Source: Ruegeria sp. HKCCD7303
Lineage (GTDB): Bacteria; Pseudomonadota; Alphaproteobacteria; Rhodobacterales; Rhodobacteraceae
Length of the DNA: 64,000 nt
Assembly: GCF_013111185.1 (NCBI RefSeq)
Contig: NZ_WVRE01000002.1
Coordinates: 434,001-498,000 of the forward strand
Direction of reading: 5' to 3'
Shown: piece by piece, positions 25,527 to 34,490 of the stretch
Position numbering within the stretch: position 1 is the stretch's first letter
How the letters are laid out: each line of letters opens with the position of its first letter
The notes under the pieces: generated by a model
Database searches by the model: none
What the model saw: the letters and a program-made list of their open reading frames with translations, nothing else
Told to the model about the DNA's origin: nothing
Made by a program: the position numbers and the translations under genes

Positions 25527-26806
25527 CAGTTGCGGCGGGCGAGCCACCCCTCCAGACGGCTGACAATCGCTTCTGCCAACGCGCTGTCTTCGATTTCGTC
25601 CACCGCTTCGGCCAGGAATGCAAGTGTCAGCATATTGGTCGCGTCCTTGGTCGGAACTCCGCGCGAACGCAGGTAAAACAGCGCAGTTTCATCAATCGCG
25701 CCCGAAGTCGAGCCATGCGAACACGCCACATCATCGGCGTAAATCTCAAGCTCGGGTTTGGCTAGGAACTGGCTGTCGTCATCCAGAAGCAGCGACTGGC
25801 TGATCTGGTAGCCGTCGGTTTTCTGAGCCCCTTCCTTCACAAGAATCTTGCCTTGGAACACGCCGGTCGCACCGTTGCGCAGCACTTTCTTGAACACCTG
25901 ACGGCTTTCACAATTCACTGCGTCATGCGTGATGAAGACTGTGTCGTCATGGTGAAACTCGCCATCGCCAACGCAGGCCCCCGCCACATGCGCAACCGCA
26001 TCGTCGCCGGTTAGTTCTACAACCTGTTCATTGCGGGTCAGAACGCCATTCACCGTCAAAGTGAAGGATTTATAGACCGATTCCGTGCCCAGACGTGTGA
26101 ACATATGGGTCGCCGCGCGACGCTCATGGTCCCTGCCCTGTGCACGGACATGATGCAGCGTACCCTTGTCGGCAATGTCGATTTCCATGCATTTGTTAAA
26201 GCGCGAGGCTGCTGGACCTGTTTCAAGGATGGTCGCCTCGGCCCCGCTTTCCACCCGAACCACGTGATGCAGGATCGCGTCTGACGTCGGCGAAGCGTGG
26301 CGATAGATCAGGTTGATCGGTTTGGACGGTTTGCCTGTCACGTGAATGGCAACACCATCCGACGCAAATGCCGTGTTCAGCGCTGCCAGCGGGCGCTGGA
26401 CCGGTACCTGACCGCGGGCTTCCAGAACGCCATACAGGTCCTTGGCCCAGTGAATGTCTTTGCAGCAGATGTCTTCAAGCCGGTCGATGCTTACACCTTC
26501 CATCGACAGATCATCCGATTCCTCGGCACTGAATACACCGTCCACGAAAACGATATTCAGCCGGTCGAACTCACTGAATACCAACGGCTCATCATCTGAG
26601 AAGACAGCAGCAGGCATCGCTTCGGGCGACACCAAAGTGTCAGGTTGGGTGTATTTCCAGTATTCGTCGCGACGGTTAGGCAGGCCAGTTTCAAGCACAC
26701 GTGCCAGAGCGTCTTCGCGCGCGGCACGCGTGCAACCTGCGTCAGGCATGGTCAGCGCAGATAGCCGCGCCTCGGTTGCGGTTTGTTTTGCTTCGGGCAA
26801 GGCCAT
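25526..26806 (-). CDS. sufD: Fe-S cluster assembly scaffold subunit SufD
   Basis: 426 aa, usual length. The C-terminal SufBD beta-helix domain carries the conserved DDVACSHGSTSGAIDETALFYLRSRG stretch, here read as CSHGST and LFYLRSRG, and ends in the helical NMLTLAFLAEAVDEI segment. With SufB and SufC it forms the scaffold on which clusters are built in the cytoplasm. The start overlaps the sufC stop by one base. Confidence 0.95.
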   Translation of the reverse strand: MALPEAKQTATEARLSALTMPDAGCTRAAREDALARVLETGLPNRRDEYWKYTQPDTLVSPEAMPAAVFSDDEPLVFSEFDRLNIVFVDGVFSAEESDDLSMEGVSIDRLEDICCKDIHWAKDLYGVLEARGQVPVQRPLAALNTAFASDGVAIHVTGKPSKPINLIYRHASPTSDAILHHVVRVESGAEATILETGPAASRFNKCMEIDIADKGTLHHVRAQGRDHERRAATHMFTRLGTESVYKSFTLTVNGVLTRNEQVVELTGDDAVAHVAGACVGDGEFHHDDTVFITHDAVNCESRQVFKKVLRNGATGVFQGKILVKEGAQKTDGYQISQSLLLDDDSQFLAKPELEIYADDVACSHGSTSGAIDETALFYLRSRGVPTKDATNMLTLAFLAEAVDEIEDSALAEAIVSRLEGWLARRN

Positions 26807-27561
26807 CAGTTCACCTCGGCAAGAATGTCAGCATAACCGTTGTTTTCGACCTCAAGCGCGAGGTCCGGACCGCCGGTCTTGACGATACGACCATTGGCCA
26901 TAATGTGCACGACGTCCGGTTTGATGTGATCCAAAAGACGCTGGTAGTGCGTGATCACCAGGAAACCACGGCCTTCATCGCGCAGGGCATTCACACCTTC
27001 GGCCACCAGCTTCATCGCATCCACGTCAAGGCCCGAGTCTGTCTCGTCCATGATGCACATCTTAGGTTCCAGCATGGCCATCTGAAGTATTTCGTTGCGC
27101 TTTTTCTCACCGCCCGAAAAGCCAACATTGACCGGACGCTTCAACATGTCAGCGTCGATCTTCAGAGTTTTCGCCTTCGCGCGCACTTCTTTCAGGAAGT
27201 CGGCGGCCGACAGCTCTTCTTCGCCACGTGCCTTGCGTTGCGCATTCACTGCAGTCCGCAGGAAGGTCATATTGCCAACGCCCGGAATTTCCACCGGGTA
27301 CTGGAACGCCAGGAATACACCCGCAGCGGCGCGCTCTTCCGGTTCCATTTCCAACAGGTCTTCGCCGTCCAGCGTGGCCGAGCCTTCGGTCACCTCGTAA
27401 CCGTCGCGACCGGACAGAACATAGCTGAGCGTCGACTTACCCGACCCATTGGGCCCCATGATCGCATGCACCTTGCCGGCCTCAACCGTCAGGTCCACAC
27501 CTTTGAGAATTTGCTTGTCTTCTTCTTCAAGCTGCACGTGCAGATTCTTGATTTCCAGCAT
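26806..27561 (-). CDS. sufC: Fe-S cluster assembly ATPase SufC
   Basis: 251 aa from the ATG at 27561, which has GAGGAAAAT directly upstream; the longer frame to 27612 overlaps the methyltransferase gene. Walker A GPNGSGKSTLSY, signature FSGGEKKRNEILQ, Walker B MCIMDETDSGLDVDA and the H-loop VITHYQRLL are all typical of SufC. Follows the FkbM methyltransferase by 47 bp. Confidence 0.97.
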   Translation of the reverse strand: MLEIKNLHVQLEEEDKQILKGVDLTVEAGKVHAIMGPNGSGKSTLSYVLSGRDGYEVTEGSATLDGEDLLEMEPEERAAAGVFLAFQYPVEIPGVGNMTFLRTAVNAQRKARGEEELSAADFLKEVRAKAKTLKIDADMLKRPVNVGFSGGEKKRNEILQMAMLEPKMCIMDETDSGLDVDAMKLVAEGVNALRDEGRGFLVITHYQRLLDHIKPDVVHIMANGRIVKTGGPDLALEVENNGYADILAEVN

Positions 27562-27608
27562 ATTTTCCTCGGCTCTCATCTCTATTCGCGCGTCATCTTG
27601 CGCGGGTG

Positions 27609-28379
27609 TCATTTCGATTTGAACGTGTCGGCCTTTTCGGCCGGAACGATCAGGAAGTTTTCATTGTCGCGGTCTTGCCCAAAGCTCCGAAGAGTTTCGT
27701 AGTTTTGCTCGGCCATCCATTTCTGAAAGAACGCGCGGTTTTTGTGATCTACCTCGACAAAGATGATGGGGCGCGTCGCAGCCACCGTGCGGGACAACCC
27801 TGCCAACACGTCCAGCTCCATGCCCTCAACGTCGATCTTGATCAGATCCGGTGTCATACCTTCTAAAAGCGTATCACCGGGCTCTACCCGCAGATTTCCA
27901 GATCCCAGTGTCAATTGCGTGCCGCCTAGATTGCCCGCCTCTGGCTTAAGCTCAAAGCCAGACGCAGCCTCGCGCCCTGCTCCAACACCCAATTTCGAAC
28001 TGTCAACAACATCTTCCAGGCCGTTAAGCTTGATGTTGCGCTTCAAGATGGCGATAGCGTCCGGGTTAACTTCGATCACACGTACGATCTTAGTTGCACA
28101 CACGCGCCCCCAATACACTGCATGGTTACCAATATTGGCTCCAATATCAGCGATTTGCGCGTTTTTCGGCAGATAGCGCGATATGTCTTGGAGCAGACCC
28201 AACTCATACACATCACCCCAAAAATGACGTCCTTGGATCACATCACGTGGATTGGACACTTCGAACAACAGAAATTGACCGCCGGCATCGCAATACCGCA
28301 CGAACGGGCCGCATAAGCTGACAAATAGTTTGGCAACCGTGCGGTCAACAAACCGTTTGATCTTGGAACGCGGGCGCAT
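27609..28379 (-). CDS. FkbM-family methyltransferase inserted in the suf operon
   Basis: 256 aa. SAM-binding motif I is IADIGANIGNHAVYWG, followed by the acidic residue in IEVNPDAIAILKRNIKLNG and the FkbM signature LIKIDVEGMELDVLAG. The start is two bases after the sufB stop. The substrate cannot be deduced; members methylate sugars, polyketides and other small molecules. It has no known part in Fe-S assembly, so its place between sufB and sufC is unusual. Codon use looks like that of its neighbours. Confidence 0.85.
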   Translation of the reverse strand: MRPRSKIKRFVDRTVAKLFVSLCGPFVRYCDAGGQFLLFEVSNPRDVIQGRHFWGDVYELGLLQDISRYLPKNAQIADIGANIGNHAVYWGRVCATKIVRVIEVNPDAIAILKRNIKLNGLEDVVDSSKLGVGAGREAASGFELKPEAGNLGGTQLTLGSGNLRVEPGDTLLEGMTPDLIKIDVEGMELDVLAGLSRTVAATRPIIFVEVDHKNRAFFQKWMAEQNYETLRSFGQDRDNENFLIVPAEKADTFKSK

Positions 28380-28381
28380 TG

Positions 28382-29902
28382 TTAGCCGACGCTCCCCTCA
28401 AGCGAGATCGCCACCAGCTGCTGCGCTTCCATGGCAAATTCCATCGGCAGCGCCTGCAATACGTCCTTGCAGAACCCGTTCACAACCAGCGCAACGGCCT
28501 CTTCCTCGTCCATGCCGCGCTGACGGCAATAGAACAGTTGATCGTCATCCACTTTCGACGTCGTCGCCTCATGCTCAACGCGGGACGAGTTGTTCTTGAC
28601 CTCAATATACGGAACCGTATGCGCGCCGCATTTATCTCCGATCAACAGACTGTCACACTGCGTGTAGTTCCGGCTGTCTTTAGCTTTCGGATGCATCGAG
28701 ACCAGACCGCGATAGGTGTTCTGCGCTTTACCTGCGCTGATGCCTTTGGACACAATGCGCGATTTGGTGTTCTTGCCCAGATGAACCATCTTGGTGCCGG
28801 TGTCGGCCTGCTGATAGTTGTTGGCAATCGCAATCGAGTAGAACTCGCCTTGGCTTTCATTGCCGCGGAGGATGCAGGACGGGTATTTCCAGGTCACGGC
28901 AGACCCAGTTTCCACCTGTGTCCACATGACTTTGGAACGATCGCCCCGGCAATCGGCGCGTTTGGTCACAAAGTTATAGATGCCACCCTTGCCATTCTCA
29001 TCCCCTGGGAACCAGTTTTGCACGGTCGAATACTTCACCTCGGCGTCTTCTTCGACGATGATCTCGACAACAGCCGCGTGCAGCTGCGCCGTATCACGCT
29101 GGGGCGCAGTGCAGCCTTCCAGATAAGAGACGTACGAGCCCTTGTCAGCGATGATCAGCGTGCGTTCGAACTGGCCAGTGTTTTCGGCGTTGATGCGGAA
29201 ATAGGTGCTCAGCTCCATCGGGCACCGAACGCCCGGCGGGATGTAGACAAAAGACCCATCCGAAAACACAGCCGAGTTCAGTGTCGCATAAAAGTTGTCC
29301 GAAACTGGGACGACAGTCCCAAGATATTTCTTGACCAACTCGGGGTGTTCTTTGATCGCTTCCGAGATCGAGCAGAAGATCACCCCGGCCTTTTTCAGTT
29401 CGGCCTGAAAGGTCGTACCTAAAGAAACCGAGTCGAACACCGCGTCCACAGCAACCTTGCGCCCTTCGGCAGGCGCGTCTTCAGCGCCTTCGACACCAGC
29501 CAGAATCATCTGTTCTTTCAGTGGGATACCAAGCTTTTCATATGTGGCCAGCAGCTTGGGATCGACCTCATCCAGAGACCTTGGCTTTTCTTCCATCGAT
29601 TTCGGACGCGCATAGTAATACTGGTTCTGGAAATCGATTTCAGGGTAGTTGACCATCGCCCATTTTGGTTCGTTCATCTTGGTCCAGCGCTCGAACGCGG
29701 CCAAGCGCCATTCGGTCATCCACTCTGGCTCTTCGTTCTTCTCCGAGATCAGACGGACGATATCCGGGTTCACACCTTTCGGCGCGTACTCCATCTCAAT
29801 ATCAGTGTCCCAGCCGTACTTGTAGGTTCCGACCTCGCGTACCGCATCCACGGTTTCCTGATCGACACCCTCTTTCACCTGGGTCTGGTCCAAAGCGGCC
29901 AT
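28382..29902 (-). CDS. sufB: Fe-S cluster assembly scaffold SufB
   Basis: 506 aa. Typical SufB landmarks: [19 protein letters not shown] at the N-terminus, [52 protein letters not shown] and the C-terminal [23 protein letters not shown]; these are quoted in parts. It holds the nascent Fe-S cluster together with SufC and SufD. Preceded by the class I desulfurase gene (18-bp gap). Confidence 0.97.
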   Translation of the reverse strand: MAALDQTQVKEGVDQETVDAVREVGTYKYGWDTDIEMEYAPKGVNPDIVRLISEKNEEPEWMTEWRLAAFERWTKMNEPKWAMVNYPEIDFQNQYYYARPKSMEEKPRSLDEVDPKLLATYEKLGIPLKEQMILAGVEGAEDAPAEGRKVAVDAVFDSVSLGTTFQAELKKAGVIFCSISEAIKEHPELVKKYLGTVVPVSDNFYATLNSAVFSDGSFVYIPPGVRCPMELSTYFRINAENTGQFERTLIIADKGSYVSYLEGCTAPQRDTAQLHAAVVEIIVEEDAEVKYSTVQNWFPGDENGKGGIYNFVTKRADCRGDRSKVMWTQVETGSAVTWKYPSCILRGNESQGEFYSIAIANNYQQADTGTKMVHLGKNTKSRIVSKGISAGKAQNTYRGLVSMHPKAKDSRNYTQCDSLLIGDKCGAHTVPYIEVKNNSSRVEHEATTSKVDDDQLFYCRQRGMDEEEAVALVVNGFCKDVLQALPMEFAMEAQQLVAISLEGSVG

Positions 29903-29920
29903 AACTTACCCTCCGTCAGA

Positions 29921-30964
29921 TCACGCGGCCCGCGCGCGATGCTTTTTCTCTTTTTCAAGCCACGTTTCGGCGAAACGCAGCACATCTTCTTTCGTTGTCC
30001 GAGGGCCCAGCGAAACGCGGATTGCGCTGCTGGCTGTCACCTCGTCAAAACCCATTGCGGTGAGCACCGCGCTGGCACGAACCTTGCCGCTGGAACAGGC
30101 AGAGCCCGCACTGACCGCAAAACCCGACAGATCCATCTGCATGACCTGGGTTTCACCCTTCCATCCCGGCGAGGCAAAACACAGGGTGTTCGGCAGGCGT
30201 TGCCGCCCTTTCCCGACAAAAATAGGTGATTTTACAGCGCCCTCAAGAGCGTTTTCTAGAATATTTCTAAATTCTTCGATTTGCTCCCAAACGCCATCCG
30301 CCAAGTCACGTGCTGCGGCTTCAGCTGCGGCTCCGAAGCCAGCGATTCCAATGACATTTTCAGTGCCGGAGCGGCGCCCCATTTCCTGGCCTCCGCCCTT
30401 AATCAGAGCTGGCAGGTCGGTACCGCGCTTCATCACGACGGCGCCAACACCCTTGGGTCCGCCAAGTTTATGCGCCGAGACCAAAGCCATCTGGGCATAC
30501 ATCCAATTAAACGCAATCGGCAGCTTTCCAAATGCCTGCGTGGCATCTGTCACAGCCAATCCGGGCGGTAATGTCTGAACGATACCAGTCTCGGAATTTG
30601 CCAGTTGAACGGTTGAAGCCTCTGGTGTCTCAACCAGAACCTCTCCGGCCGCAGAAACCGGAAGATCCTCATGGATCCAAGCCCTTACCGCATCATGTTC
30701 AACTGCGGCACCATGCAAATTGCGCCCGGCCAAAGTTAATGCCGCGCCCTCGGTCGAACCCGAAGTGAAAACGATATCCGCACCATCAGCACCGAAAGCA
30801 GCTGCAACCTGTGCACGCGCCCGTTCGACAAGTGCCTTTGCAGCTCGGCCCTCGGCATGAACAGAGGACGGATTTCCGCAGACTTCCATCGCGGCAATCA
30901 TCGCCTCTCGTGCCTCAGGGCGCAGTGGTGTTGTTGCGTTATGATCCAGATAAACACGATTCAT
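29921..30964 (-). CDS. Class I cysteine desulfurase (IscS/NifS-like)
   Basis: 347 aa. The N-terminus VYLDHNATTPLRPEAREAM, the PLP lysine in SAHKLGGPKGVGA and the mobile active-site cysteine loop SAGSACSSGKVRAS place it in the NifS/IscS class. It probably supplies sulfur to the suf machinery or to other acceptors. It is shorter than E. coli IscS (404 aa). Located between iscR and sufB; no iscU or hscAB is nearby, so it has been placed in a suf context. Confidence 0.92.
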   Translation of the reverse strand: MNRVYLDHNATTPLRPEAREAMIAAMEVCGNPSSVHAEGRAAKALVERARAQVAAAFGADGADIVFTSGSTEGAALTLAGRNLHGAAVEHDAVRAWIHEDLPVSAAGEVLVETPEASTVQLANSETGIVQTLPPGLAVTDATQAFGKLPIAFNWMYAQMALVSAHKLGGPKGVGAVVMKRGTDLPALIKGGGQEMGRRSGTENVIGIAGFGAAAEAAARDLADGVWEQIEEFRNILENALEGAVKSPIFVGKGRQRLPNTLCFASPGWKGETQVMQMDLSGFAVSAGSACSSGKVRASAVLTAMGFDEVTASSAIRVSLGPRTTKEDVLRFAETWLEKEKKHRARAA

Positions 30965-31015
30965 GGATGCATCTTTTTGCCAGCAGATTTCATATGACGG
31001 TGCCGCCTTTTCGTC

Positions 31016-31474
31016 TTACTCGTCCACCACCGAGAACAGGCTCGGCACTGCGGGGCATGGAGCCAGGTCGTTCTTAATCACGTCAGACAGGCGCGTCTGA
31101 TGCAAAAACACATAGACATGTGCGCTCAGGCTTTCCCAAAGGCGGTTGGTCAGGGATTGCGCCCGACTGCCTGAAGACGCACCAGAGGCCCCGGCCCCTT
31201 TCTGCAAAGCATCTACCGTTTCGTCCACTGCTGCCAAAATTTCGACCACACGGATTTCCGACGCGGGACGCGCAAGACGATACCCGCCGCCCGGGCCACG
31301 GACTGAAGACACCAGCTCGGCGCGACGAAGTTTGACAAAGAGCTGTTCCAGATAAGGCAGCGACACATCCTGGCGCTCTGAGATCTCGCCAAGGGTTACA
31401 AGCCGGTCTGTTGGCTGCAACGCAATATCCGCCAAGGCAACCATCGCATATCGGCCTTTGGTCGACAGCTTCAT
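31016..31474 (-). CDS. iscR: Rrf2-family regulator IscR lacking the cysteine triad
   Basis: 152 aa. The N-terminal winged helix is typical (MKLSTKGRYAMVALADIALQ, LPYLEQLFVKLRRAELV, GPGGGYRLARP). The segment where E. coli IscR has three cluster cysteines is here Gly/Ala/Ser-rich (KGAGASGASSGS) with no cysteine; the only Cys of the protein is at about 140 (LAPCP). IscR of Rhodobacter sphaeroides has been described as an Fe-S-binding repressor without the classical triad, so this is probably the lineage form and not a broken gene. It heads the suf operon and most likely represses it. Confidence 0.9.
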   Translation of the reverse strand: MKLSTKGRYAMVALADIALQPTDRLVTLGEISERQDVSLPYLEQLFVKLRRAELVSSVRGPGGGYRLARPASEIRVVEILAAVDETVDALQKGAGASGASSGSRAQSLTNRLWESLSAHVYVFLHQTRLSDVIKNDLAPCPAVPSLFSVVDE

Positions 31475-31572
31475 ATTTAGCCCCTTCTCAGCAGGATTTG
31501 CGCGAAATCATTGACGCCGACGCTGCCAGTGCGTATCTCCGACTGACAGCGCTGACGCGCAACGTTATGTAA

Positions 31573-31609
31573 TTAGAACCGTTCTAAGGTGTCCGACGAT
31601 TATCGTCAA
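31573..31609 (-). promoter_or_regulatory. suf operon promoter with Irr-type iron control element (ICE)
   Basis: TTAGAAC-C-GTTCTAA (31573-31587) is a perfect 7-1-7 palindrome matching the ICE consensus of the iron regulator Irr (TTTAGAA-N3-TTCTAAA). On the minus strand a -35 TTGACG (31604-31609) and a -10 TAGAAC (31581-31586) are 17 bases apart, so the palindrome covers the predicted -10. A protein bound there would block transcription of iscR-suf. The site is also about 67 bp before the divergent hydrolase gene. Confidence 0.6.
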
Positions 31610-31653
31610 GTATATCCGGGCACCCGTACGAAAAAGACAGGACCAAAGCACAC

Positions 31654-32307
31654 ATGCCCGAGGTGATTTTTCCCGGACCCGAAGGCCGCCTGGAAGGCCG
31701 CTACCACCCGCAAAAGGAAAAAGACGCACCGATCGCAATCGTGCTTCACCCGCATCCACAATTTGGCGGGACCATGAACAACAAGGTGGTCTATAACCTG
31801 CACTATGCCTTCTACAACATGGGCTTCACCGTGCTTCGCTTCAACTTCCGTGGCGTTGGCCGCAGTCAGGGCGAGTATGATCAGGGTGTAGGTGAGCTGA
31901 GCGATGCGGCCTCGGCGCTGGATTATCTGCAATCCATGAACAACAATTCGAAACACTGCTGGGTCGCAGGGTTTTCGTTTGGGGCATGGATTGGAATGCA
32001 ATTGCTGATGCGCCGTCCCGAGATTACCGGCTTTATCAGTGTATCGCCCCCAGCCAACATGTACGACTTTTCGTTCTTGGCGCCCTGCCCGTCTTCGGGC
32101 CTGATCATTAACGGATCAGCCGACCGCGTGGCCCCACCGGCGGATACCACGTCACTGGTGAACAAGTTGCACGAACAAAAAGGCATCACGATCACCCACA
32201 CCGAGGTCGAGGGCGCAGACCACTTCTTCCAGGATCGCCACATGGACACGCTGATCACCGATGTCAGTGACTATGTGAAACGTCGCCTGACCGAGAACAC
32301 CCGCTAA
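31654..32307 (+). CDS. Alpha/beta hydrolase (COG2945-like)
   Basis: 217 aa. A serine hydrolase fold: oxyanion region LHPHPQFGGTMNNKVV, RFNFRGVGRSQGEYDQG, nucleophile elbow GFSFGAW (Ser), an acid in NGSADRVAPP and the catalytic His in EGADHFFQ. It is a cytoplasmic esterase-like protein without signal peptide; substrate unknown. First gene of a tight three-gene unit with a small ORF and the tandem-HD gene. Confidence 0.85.
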   Translation: MPEVIFPGPEGRLEGRYHPQKEKDAPIAIVLHPHPQFGGTMNNKVVYNLHYAFYNMGFTVLRFNFRGVGRSQGEYDQGVGELSDAASALDYLQSMNNNSKHCWVAGFSFGAWIGMQLLMRRPEITGFISVSPPANMYDFSFLAPCPSSGLIINGSADRVAPPADTTSLVNKLHEQKGITITHTEVEGADHFFQDRHMDTLITDVSDYVKRRLTENTR

Positions 32308-32552
32308 TGTCCGACACCATCACAACTCTTGCGGCCAAACTGGCTGAAGACACGATGAAGGTTATGGACGAAACTGGCGAAGACCGTTTCTTTGTCGAGG
32401 TCGGCGAAGTTCTTGGGGCCGCTTCACAATCGCTGGAAGAGGCCTACTTGACCGAAATCCGCGTGCGCTTGGCGGAACGCAAAGCCAGGCAGTTTGTCAT
32501 CAAACGCCTGGCTGCGCATCGCTCGAAACAAAAAGCGATCGAAAAACAATGA
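32307..32552 (+). CDS. Small hypothetical protein between hydrolase and tandem-HD genes
   Basis: 81 aa, soluble, probably helical: acidic in the first half (AEDTMKVMDETGEDRFFVEVGEVLG) and basic at the C-terminus (RLAAHRSKQKAIEKQ). Its start overlaps the hydrolase stop (TAATG) and its stop overlaps the next start (ATGA), which supports it as a real gene. No domain recognised. Confidence 0.7.
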   Translation: MSDTITTLAAKLAEDTMKVMDETGEDRFFVEVGEVLGAASQSLEEAYLTEIRVRLAERKARQFVIKRLAAHRSKQKAIEKQ

Positions 32553-33718
32553 CGGAACGGTTGTCGGCACAAATTGCGTTTTTAAAACGGGCCGACATGT
32601 TGAAGATGGTTGAGCGGGCAAATGTCCTGCTCAATCAGTCCCGGCCTGAAAACTCTGCCGAACACAGCTGGCATCTGGCGCTTTGGGCCTTGGTCATGGC
32701 CCCCTTGGCGGGGCCAGATGTATCAATTGATCGAGTCATCCGTATGTTGCTGTTACACGATCTGGTCGAGATTGTGGTTGGCGACCATCCTATTCACTTG
32801 GAAACCGACTGGGATCATCTGGCTGAGGCGGAACAGGCAGCCGCCTCAGAACTGTTTGGGTTACTGCCGCGGGATCAGACGCAGAAATTCCTATCTTTGT
32901 GGAAGGAATTCGAATCGGATCAGACACCAGACGCGCAATTTGCCAAAATCCTGGATCGGTGTCAGCCGCTGTTTCAGGTTCTGTGCGCTTCGGACCCTCA
33001 CCCGGACCATGTGAAAATTGCACGGGCCAATCTGGATGGCGGTCGCGCGGCCTATCTTTCACAGGTTTTCCCGCTTGCTTATCACCATGCCACGGCCTTG
33101 TTGGCCGGATCACCAACCGAAGAAAACGCATTCTCAACGCGCATCGCGTTTTTGACCGAGGCAGACAAACTGAAATTGGTTGTCCGTGCGTCGCGTCTGA
33201 TGGCCGGGGATCGGTTCGAGAACTCTGCCGAGCATTCGTGGCATATTATGCTCTACGCTTGGGTTTTGGCTGAGCACGCGCAATCAGAAATTAACGTGGA
33301 TCGTGTGCTTCAGATGCTTCTTCTGCACGATATCGTCGAGATCGACGCCGGAGATCACCCTATTCACGGACAGGTGAATCACGCCGAACAAGAAGCCAAG
33401 GAACAGGCCGCAGCTCAGCGATTGTTTGGCTTATTACCGGACATGCAGCAGGCGCATTTCACGGATATGTGGCTCGAGTTCGAAGCCGCCAAGAGTACAG
33501 ACGCAAGGTTCGCAAAGGCAGTAGATCGTTTTCAAACACCGATAGCCAATCTGGAAAACGGTGGTGGGTCGTGGGCGGACTACAACGTTACCCTCGCCCA
33601 GCTCAAAGCGCGGGTTGAACCCTCCATTACGGCCGGAGCACCTGAACTATGGAACTGGCTTCACCCGCAACTTGCGGCATTTTTCCAAAGTTTCGAAGCG
33701 ACGCCGTTAGACGCATAA
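32549..33718 (+). CDS. Tandem HD-domain phosphohydrolase (two fused YfbR/HDDC2-like copies)
   Basis: 389 aa made of two homologous HD domains. The metal-binding residues repeat at a spacing of exactly 190: NSAEHSWH with His39 and His229, LLLHD with His70/Asp71 and His260/Asp261, and an Asp in the later helix of each half (about 136 and 326). Both halves also share GDHPIH and LFGLLP. Family members are usually single-domain 5'-deoxynucleotidases of about 190-200 aa that act as dimers. Here the dimer may be covalent. Both metal sites look intact. A strong terminator follows. Confidence 0.85.
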   Translation: MTERLSAQIAFLKRADMLKMVERANVLLNQSRPENSAEHSWHLALWALVMAPLAGPDVSIDRVIRMLLLHDLVEIVVGDHPIHLETDWDHLAEAEQAAASELFGLLPRDQTQKFLSLWKEFESDQTPDAQFAKILDRCQPLFQVLCASDPHPDHVKIARANLDGGRAAYLSQVFPLAYHHATALLAGSPTEENAFSTRIAFLTEADKLKLVVRASRLMAGDRFENSAEHSWHIMLYAWVLAEHAQSEINVDRVLQMLLLHDIVEIDAGDHPIHGQVNHAEQEAKEQAAAQRLFGLLPDMQQAHFTDMWLEFEAAKSTDARFAKAVDRFQTPIANLENGGGSWADYNVTLAQLKARVEPSITAGAPELWNWLHPQLAAFFQSFEATPLDA

Positions 33719-33723
33719 CAGAA

Positions 33724-33747
33724 AAAAGGAGCCCAAAGGCTCCTTTT
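33724..33747. terminator. Bidirectional terminator after the tandem-HD gene
   Basis: A perfect ten-pair stem AAAAGGAGCC / GGCTCCTTTT with a CAAA loop and T/A runs on both sides. Confidence 0.85.
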
Positions 33748-33769
33748 CCCTTCTTAGTTCTGAGTGGCG

Positions 33770-33904
33770 TTAAAAAACACGGCTACCATCAAACTGTTGA
33801 ACCACACCGGCTGCTTCATTTTCGACGGACCCCCCGTCAGCAAGCCACCCAACTGCCACTATCAGACCAGAAACAAAAACGATCGACTTTGCGAATGTCG
33901 TCAT
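33770..33904 (-). CDS. Possible 44-aa small membrane or secreted protein
   Basis: A minus-strand ATG at 33904 opens 44 codons: MTTFAKSIVFVSGLIVAVGW, a basic-hydrophobic start like a membrane anchor or signal peptide, then an acidic stretch DGGSVENEAAG and the end QQFDGSRVF. It ends just before the bidirectional terminator at 33724-33747, as a real gene would. The ribosome binding site is weak (TGAG). Too short for confidence by sequence alone. Confidence 0.4.
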   Translation of the reverse strand: MTTFAKSIVFVSGLIVAVGWLADGGSVENEAAGVVQQFDGSRVF

Positions 33905-34078
33905 CAAACAAAAACTCATTAACAATTAATAAAATATGTGGAGTATCTTACACTTATTCTAGGCTGATAACAGTAAGGTATACCTGACCCGACGGAAGTT
34001 AAACTTTGAGACTGACCTTGCCTTGTCCACACATTCTGTGTTCGAGGTGCTGAAACCCTATAGCCCCGCGAGACTGCA
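33905..34078. other. AT-rich intergenic region before the SMR gene
   Basis: 174 bp, with runs of A/T (ATTAATAAAATATG) that probably hold divergent promoters for the small minus-strand ORF and the SMR efflux gene. No operator-like palindrome or hairpin was found. Confidence 0.4.
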
Positions 34079-34414
34079 ATGCCTCAAGCCTATCTGTTTT
34101 TGTTGCTGGCCGTTATGGCGGAAACCATTGGCACAACCGCCCTACAGGCGAGCCAGCAGTTCACCCGGTTTTGGCCGTCCGTTCTTGTCATTTTGGGGTA
34201 TGGTGTTGCTTTCTACTTGCTGGGACTAACCCTGAAATCCATGCCCGTGGGCATTGTCTATGCAATCTGGTCCGGCCTGGGCATTGTTCTGATCGCGCTC
34301 ATCGGGTTTGTGGTTTTCGGTCAAAAGCTGGATTGGCCTGCAATACTTGGACTGACCATGATTCTGGCCGGAATTCTGATCATTCACTTGTTTTCGAAGA
34401 CTGCTGGCCACTGA
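34079..34414 (+). CDS. SMR-family multidrug efflux protein (EmrE/QacE-like)
   Basis: 111 aa with four transmembrane helices, the usual size. The essential glutamate is in AVMAETIGTTAL (Glu15) in helix 1; AIWSGLGIVLIALIGFVVFGQKLD holds the conserved Trp and Gly residues of helix 3. It works as a proton-coupled antiparallel dimer exporting cationic compounds or guanidinium. No nearby guanidine riboswitch is apparent. Confidence 0.92.
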   Translation: MPQAYLFLLLAVMAETIGTTALQASQQFTRFWPSVLVILGYGVAFYLLGLTLKSMPVGIVYAIWSGLGIVLIALIGFVVFGQKLDWPAILGLTMILAGILIIHLFSKTAGH

Positions 34415-34490
34415 TCTGCGGTTAGGGCTGGTATATTTTGCCGCGCCGCGTTATGCGCGCGACAACTTCCCGTTCAAAGGCTGACCTCTC

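Noticed and set aside
28379..29422. 347-codon plus-strand ORF opposite sufB
   Set aside because: Antisense shadow; sufB motifs are unambiguous.
29921..30964. A complete isc operon
   Set aside because: Only iscR and a class I desulfurase are present; iscU, iscA, hscAB and fdx are missing and the rest are suf genes.
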